Shown piece after piece: positions 59,635 through 64,000 of a DNA stretch of 64,000 nt. The stretch covers positions 248,001-312,000 of the forward strand of contig NZ_LT607755.1 of the NCBI RefSeq assembly GCF_900090275.1, in the 5' to 3' direction. A program made the translations under genes and the position numbers. This stretch comes from Micromonospora zamorensis (GTDB lineage: Bacteria > Actinomycetota > Actinomycetes > Mycobacteriales > Micromonosporaceae). The first letter of the stretch is position 1. The number at the start of each line of letters is the position of its first letter. The notes under the pieces are model-generated. The model searched no databases and was not told where the DNA came from. It saw nothing but the letters and a program-made list of their open reading frames with translations.

Positions 59635-62145
59635 TTGGCTAGCAGAGTGGTCGCAGGTAGCCCAACATATTACGATCGTCGAGCCAAGAATCCAGCTAGC
59701 AAGGAGGTGGGTCCAGTTACAGGGTTCACCGTTGATACCCACCTACTGCGCGAACTGGGTGAGCTTCTTGTTGGGCGCGACAGCACCGCGCTCCTAGAGC
59801 TAATCAAGAACGCCTATGACGCAGACGCTTCGCAAGTGATTCTTCATGCCGATAAACTCAACTCGGAAGACGCTGTCATCCGGATTGTAGATAATGGCAA
59901 CGGCATGACGTATGACCGCTTCCATAGTGCATTCTTGCGCATTGCCGGGCGCGACAAAGAGGGCGAATTTCGTAGATCGCCCAAGTATGGTCGGCGATAT
60001 ACGGGCCAAAAGGGCATCGGCCGCCTAGCTGCTCATAAACTCGCGTCGACACTCGAGGTTGTAAGTGTGCCCCGTGCAGAGGTCCACGGCGAGGGGAACA
60101 ACTTTGGAGTCTCTGCATTCCTCGACTGGGATGTGATTGAGTCGCAGGCGACGTTAGACGACCTCAAGGGCGGCATTGCAACTGAGGTCGTCGAAAATGC
60201 GGGAGGCGCACGAAATGGCGGCACCTCTGTCGAGCTTGGCCGACTCCGATCGAAATGGAGCAGCAGTCAGCTTGCAACTTTTGTGGGTGAGCTCCGGACG
60301 GCCCAGCCGCCTTCAGCGCTCAGGGATCCAGATTGGCCGCCGGGCGCAATAGTGGGCGAAAGCATCATCCAGAGACCGCTAGTACGGGACGTGAGAGACC
60401 GGAAAGACCCGGGCTTTAACGTCACGTACAGCGGTGACTTAGATGTCGGAGATGACCTGTGGTCACAGGCAGGATCAAATTTTAGATGGCTAATTGAAAT
60501 CGACGGCCTTGGCGAGGCCGTGCGCTACAAAATCTCTCCATTGAAGTCGTATGCACAGCAAGAACCGGAAGCCCGTTCTTATTACTTCGAAAAACTGGAT
60601 CCCGGATCAGAAAGGCCCCGATTCCAGGCCCGCATTTTCACTCATCCGAACTCTTCCACCCGACGAGGGCCACTGGCTGGCTTTGTCCGGTCGAATAGCG
60701 GCGTCCGGGTTTACCTGGAAGGTTTTCGCGTACTGCCCTACGGTGAGCATGGGGATGATTGGCTAGGGATCGACCGGGATTACCGGACCGGTCCGCGATT
60801 CTATGAGATTGATATCGACCAAGACGCCAGTGACGCGTTGGAAGAGGATAAGAAAGAGGCTCTGGCTGCTACTAGCAACCTCGGCTACTTCGGCGCAGTT
60901 TTCCTTACCGAAGACAACAGTGGCGGTTTGAAGAGCCTCGTTAATCGGGAAGGGTTTGTGCCTGACTCGACATTCCAGTCGCTCGTCGACCTTGTCAAAA
61001 CTGGAATCCGTCTTAGTGTCAGGGTCCGGCGGGCGGTGGCAAATCGGGTCGCCGAGCGCGAGCGAGCGCAGGCTGACGCTGACGCAGTTTGTGACGCGGA
61101 GACCGATGCAGCCGATACCCCGACGACCGGCCCGACCGCGTCGCCGCGAATCGTTAAGCCTGAGGAAGAGCAGACGGATGCGCCTGGGAACGGGTGGAGT
61201 TCGGAGGGGCGGGAAGGCAATCCAACCCGCACTTCCGATGCACTGACCCCCGTTGTGGTGCATGTTCGGGCCGAGGCCGTAATTCGCGACGCCCGCACTG
61301 TCGCCCAAAATCTGCGCGGTTCGAATTACCCTGTCGCAGAGTCAATCGAACTTAAGAAGCTGCTCGCGGGATTCCGGGTTGTCGAGACGGAGCTGGAACG
61401 CCTCCAGAGCTTGCAGCCAGACCTGCGTATTCTTGCTAGTGTTGGTTTACAACTTGGCGCATTTGTCCACGACGTCAACGGCATGCTGGGGCAGGCCGGC
61501 ACTGTTCGTCAACTACTTGAGCCTCTTCTGTCAGATCCAGAATTATCAAGGAGCGGAGCTCAGCGGGTAAGAAGAGTTGTAAAAGCACTCGACGAGCTCG
61601 CGCACTCGCTGGCCCGTCAAAGCAGTTACCTCACCGATGTTCTAATAACAGATCCTCGCCGCCGTCGCTCCCGGCAAAAGATAAAGGAGCGGCTGGCGGT
61701 GGTTGAGAGACTGTTGCACAATCAATTAGTGCAGCGCAAAGTCGTCATTGACGATGCGTTGCCCGAGGATCTCCTGTCCCCTCCTATTTTTCCCGCAGAA
61801 CTGGGCGTTCTTCTTACGAATCTCCTAACAAACGCTGTCAAGAATGCGGGTTCACCCGGCAAGATCAGGGTCGAAGGGCGGCAGTTTGGTCGACGAGGGA
61901 TTACGTTGTTAATCCACAACACTGGTGTCGCTGTCGACTTGAGCGAGTCTAATCGTTGGTTCCTCCCCTTTGAAACAACAACAACCGACGTTGACGAAGT
62001 CTTGGGGCAAGGGCTTGGCCTAGGGCTTCCGATTACTAAGGCCCTTGTTGAAGACTACCGCGGTGACATCGACTTCGTCGAACCACCGACTGGCTATGCC
62101 ACGAGTATACGTATAGATCTGCCTGACCCCCAGGAGCGCCGATGA
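59635..62145 (+). CDS. Protein with two GHKL ATPase modules: Hsp90/MORC-like plus histidine kinase-like
   Basis: The 836-residue protein begins with an Hsp90/MutL/MORC-type ATPase (residues about 30-250): N-box LLELIKNAYDADAS, G1 RIVDNGNGM and G2 GQKGIGRLAAHKLAS. After a middle domain and a linker comes a histidine kinase-like part. It has a dimerisation helix with a candidate His (GAFVHDVNGMLGQ) and a second HATPase with TNLLTNAVKNAGS, LIHNTGV and LGQGLGLGLPITKAL. It lies in a 4-bp overlap with the next gene. Start uncertain: TTG 59635 or GTG 59647, no ribosome site. Base composition is AT-richer than the core, so transfer is likely. Not a family I can name. Confidence 0.82.
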   Translation: MASRVVAGSPTYYDRRAKNPASKEVGPVTGFTVDTHLLRELGELLVGRDSTALLELIKNAYDADASQVILHADKLNSEDAVIRIVDNGNGMTYDRFHSAFLRIAGRDKEGEFRRSPKYGRRYTGQKGIGRLAAHKLASTLEVVSVPRAEVHGEGNNFGVSAFLDWDVIESQATLDDLKGGIATEVVENAGGARNGGTSVELGRLRSKWSSSQLATFVGELRTAQPPSALRDPDWPPGAIVGESIIQRPLVRDVRDRKDPGFNVTYSGDLDVGDDLWSQAGSNFRWLIEIDGLGEAVRYKISPLKSYAQQEPEARSYYFEKLDPGSERPRFQARIFTHPNSSTRRGPLAGFVRSNSGVRVYLEGFRVLPYGEHGDDWLGIDRDYRTGPRFYEIDIDQDASDALEEDKKEALAATSNLGYFGAVFLTEDNSGGLKSLVNREGFVPDSTFQSLVDLVKTGIRLSVRVRRAVANRVAERERAQADADAVCDAETDAADTPTTGPTASPRIVKPEEEQTDAPGNGWSSEGREGNPTRTSDALTPVVVHVRAEAVIRDARTVAQNLRGSNYPVAESIELKKLLAGFRVVETELERLQSLQPDLRILASVGLQLGAFVHDVNGMLGQAGTVRQLLEPLLSDPELSRSGAQRVRRVVKALDELAHSLARQSSYLTDVLITDPRRRRSRQKIKERLAVVERLLHNQLVQRKVVIDDALPEDLLSPPIFPAELGVLLTNLLTNAVKNAGSPGKIRVEGRQFGRRGITLLIHNTGVAVDLSESNRWFLPFETTTTDVDEVLGQGLGLGLPITKALVEDYRGDIDFVEPPTGYATSIRIDLPDPQERR

Positions 62146-63398
62146 GCCTACATAACCCGTCTGCTATGCCGGCACATGACGCCGCTCCCCCTCTAGTTCT
62201 CATCATTGATGACGAGGACCAGACGGCTTTCTCTGAGGTGCTGCAGGATCTAGGTGTCGACGCCATGTACTTGCCGCCGGATGAGCTAGAAGAGTCAATC
62301 CTTCGCCAAGCGACAACTGTAGTCGTAGACCAATATCTTGATGACTGGCCAGGCCGCAACCAAGATTCCGTGCCGATCGCCCTCAAGGTCCCTGATGGTC
62401 TAAGCCTAACGTCTGTGCTTAGGTCACGGGTCGAGGGCAGCGGCGATCGGCAAGGCCCGCCACCGAGCGCCGTAGCATTCGTGCTGAGGACAGGTGAGGT
62501 AGATAAGATTGGTGCTGGACTTCCCTCTGCAGCCCGGCAGCATCTACTAGCATCGCAATACAATCTCGAGTGGGTTTTCGACAAGTCAAGCGTGCGTAGT
62601 GGAGAAACGCCTTCGACGGCGCAGCGGGTGGCCGAGTTGGCATTAGCTACCGCAAGGTTGCCAAGCGACTGGAGTGCGGGAACCGGAGATCCAGGACTTA
62701 GATGGCTAGGTCTACCTACGACCGCTTGGGCTGAAGACGCATGCTGGCAGGTAGAACAATGTAGGCCACCACAGCATGTGGTCGCGCAGCGTACTGCGGG
62801 ACGGGCGTGGCTTCGCTGGTTTCTCCAGCGAGTTCTTCCCTATCCGACCTTCCTAATCGATATACAGAAGGTCGCTGTCATGCTCGGAGTAACGGTCGAT
62901 GCCGCAGAGGAGGTTCTCTCCTCTGCGAGCAGGCTTAGCCAGATGATCGGAGCAACCCAATACCAGGGGCCGCTTATGTCTTTCATGGGCAGACGTTGGT
63001 GGCGCGCGGGAGTTAGCTATGTTGTTGAACAGCTTCTAGGTGAGTTCGACCTAGAGGATGACCACGATCTCGAAGCGGTTGCCGCTGCCGCCTCCTCGAT
63101 CCATGGTCGACGGCTTGAAAGGGTCTCTGTCATCGATCCGGTATTGGAAGTCCAGTCTGACTACTCCATAGCTCCTGATCCGATTAGCGCTCTAGACGCG
63201 GTGCGGCTTCAGCCGGACGATTGGCCGCCATATGCCGACGAAGCCTGGGCCGGACGCAGTCGCCTTGATGGCGAGGATCCCGAGCTGTTAGCCCTAGTCG
63301 TCTCATCCGATCGTTGGCGCCTTCATTCATCGGAGCTGAAAGGCGATTCTCTAGGTCAAGAGAATGGGATCGATGCTGCAATGGGAGGTGGTCGATGA
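62142..63398 (+). CDS. Receiver-like domain protein, partner of the GHKL protein
   Basis: The 418-residue protein starts with a response-regulator-like segment: PLVLIIDDEDQTAF (acidic residues 23-26), candidate phospho-Asp63 in TTVVVDQYLDDWP, Thr in FVLRTG and Lys in WVFDKSS. An insertion of about 60 residues separates the last parts, so the fold is divergent. The remaining 250 residues (LRWFLQRVLPYPTFLIDIQKVAVMLGV, FMGRRWWRAGVSYVVEQLL) match nothing I know; no DNA-binding motif is evident. ATG 62142 overlaps the upstream stop by 4 bp, and its stop overlaps the next start by 4 bp. It uses TTA and other rare codons. Confidence 0.75.
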   Translation: MSLHNPSAMPAHDAAPPLVLIIDDEDQTAFSEVLQDLGVDAMYLPPDELEESILRQATTVVVDQYLDDWPGRNQDSVPIALKVPDGLSLTSVLRSRVEGSGDRQGPPPSAVAFVLRTGEVDKIGAGLPSAARQHLLASQYNLEWVFDKSSVRSGETPSTAQRVAELALATARLPSDWSAGTGDPGLRWLGLPTTAWAEDACWQVEQCRPPQHVVAQRTAGRAWLRWFLQRVLPYPTFLIDIQKVAVMLGVTVDAAEEVLSSASRLSQMIGATQYQGPLMSFMGRRWWRAGVSYVVEQLLGEFDLEDDHDLEAVAAAASSIHGRRLERVSVIDPVLEVQSDYSIAPDPISALDAVRLQPDDWPPYADEAWAGRSRLDGEDPELLALVVSSDRWRLHSSELKGDSLGQENGIDAAMGGGR

Positions 63399-64000
63399 TT
63401 AATGACCAAGTCCGTCGCAATTCGCCGGTGGTCACAGAAGACGGGCAGTACGTTGCGGACACCGGGCCCTTACTCTGCTTGGGTCATTCAAAGTCTTTGA
63501 GGGATCATGTCAAGCGTCGATGGGGGCGCAGGACTCATTGGGTCGACTCGGTCCGGCAAGAGTTGGCCCGTCATGCCAAAGGTTACGACGCTAAAGGAAA
63601 AGCAGCTCAGTACTATGGTGGCCCGGCTGCTCGCTGGTTAATCGCTGCCCCGCCCGTCGAGGTGGCAGACACCCCGAAGTTGGATGCCTTGCTTGCTCGA
63701 TTGAAGGAGCTTGAGCTGCAGAAAGCGGCGTTGAAAGGAGTAAGGGCAAAGACCCACCCTAAGGCAAACCTGGGCGAGGCCGAGAGTATTCTTTATGCGC
63801 ATGCCAATGGGCACACACTTCTTGCGCACGATAGGGATGCGAAAAGGGTCGCAAGAGAGGTAGGTGTGCCAGCTGGTACGGTGATTGACCTTGCGAGATG
63901 GTTAGTAGCGCAAGGGGCCAACGTAAACGAGATCGCTCGGTGTATTCTTGATATCCAAGCTGTGGATATTGATCCCGGAGCGCGAATCACCAGTGTTTTA
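63395..64000 (+). CDS. PIN-domain nuclease, N-terminal part (runs off the window)
   Basis: ATG 63395 overlaps the preceding stop by 4 bp; the frame is open for 202 codons to the window edge. The residues fit a PIN ribonuclease: Asp22 in YVADTGPLLCLG, Glu56 in SVRQELARHA, Glu128/Glu130 in NLGEAESILYAHANG, and Asp146/Asp148 in LLAHDRDAKRVAREVG. This resembles the DUF3368-type PIN group. PIN enzymes cut RNA with Mg2+ and are typical toxin or defence effectors. As third gene behind the kinase-like and receiver-like proteins, it may be the effector that they control. Several TTA codons are present. The C-terminus is unseen. Confidence 0.78.
   Translation, partial: MINDQVRRNSPVVTEDGQYVADTGPLLCLGHSKSLRDHVKRRWGRRTHWVDSVRQELARHAKGYDAKGKAAQYYGGPAARWLIAAPPVEVADTPKLDALLARLKELELQKAALKGVRAKTHPKANLGEAESILYAHANGHTLLAHDRDAKRVAREVGVPAGTVIDLARWLVAQGANVNEIARCILDIQAVDIDPGARITSVL

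Noticed and set aside
59635..64000. Calling the terminal operon a known defensive two-component system such as Detocs
   Set aside because: The N-terminal MORC-like ATPase and the separate PIN effector do not match the Detocs layout as I know it, so no known name was given.
1..64000. CRISPR arrays, insertion sequences, rRNA operon or replication origin
   Set aside because: No regularly spaced repeats, transposase genes, rRNA sequences or DnaA-box clusters were found. The repeats seen are short coding repeats or hairpins.

Overview
The window looks like part of the chromosome of a high-GC actinomycete, most likely a member of the Micromonosporaceae (Micromonospora or Salinispora type). Supporting points are the very GC-rich third codon positions, frequent GTG starts, many genes with a -10-like hexamer directly upstream of the start codon instead of a Shine-Dalgarno sequence, the actinobacterial order prfB-ftsE-ftsX-smpB-ssrA, and a probable 10-methyl fatty acid operon. 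The assignment is an inference from gene content, not from a database search.

Positions 1-17943 are mostly core and ordinary accessory genes: the 3' end of pruA, a PadR regulator, prfB, ftsE, ftsX, smpB, tmRNA, a benzoylformate decarboxylase-like enzyme, YqgE, tRNA-Ala(GGC), a YciI protein, a cysteine-free L36, a membrane-anchored AA10 lytic polysaccharide monooxygenase, two aldo/keto reductases, a hemerythrin protein, and a NarL-type two-component system.

Positions 18218-26776 hold a complete FxSxx-COOH type RiPP locus. It contains a 57-residue precursor (fxsA), a radical SAM/SPASM maturase (fxsB), a HExxH peptide-modifying protein and, convergently, fxsT (MinD-like, TIR, NB-ARC and TPR parts in one 1350-residue chain) and fxsC (TIR-like). 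The precursor ends in WNSAM, with Trp where the family name has Phe. The expected logic is that the radical SAM enzyme cross-links the Trp to the Ser two residues on and the HExxH protein hydroxylates the peptide. FxsT and FxsC would sense or act on the product. This last step is inference.

Positions 26995-56259 are mixed accessory genes: a MoxR/VWA pair, a GlxA-type regulator divergent from an MFS transporter, a ricin-repeat protein, a probable 10-methyl fatty acid operon, an ArsR-like/SRPBCC operon with a clear palindromic operator, a trypsin-fold pseudoprotease, a GGDEF-EAL protein, a TipA-like regulator, a class A beta-lactamase-fold serine hydrolase, an FGGY kinase, two paralogous actinobacterial proteins with Pro-rich tails, and an epoxide hydrolase behind a structured leader with a short peptide ORF.

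Positions 56336-64000 look like a defence-type island. A PLD/DEAD helicase/DUF3427 protein is divergent from a three-gene operon whose genes overlap by 4 bp each. The operon encodes a protein with two different GHKL ATPase modules, a receiver-like protein, and a PIN-domain nuclease that runs off the right edge. The operon is visibly richer in A+T and uses TTA codons, unlike the rest of the window. It is the best candidate here for an undescribed system.

No CRISPR array, insertion sequence, rRNA gene or replication origin was seen.
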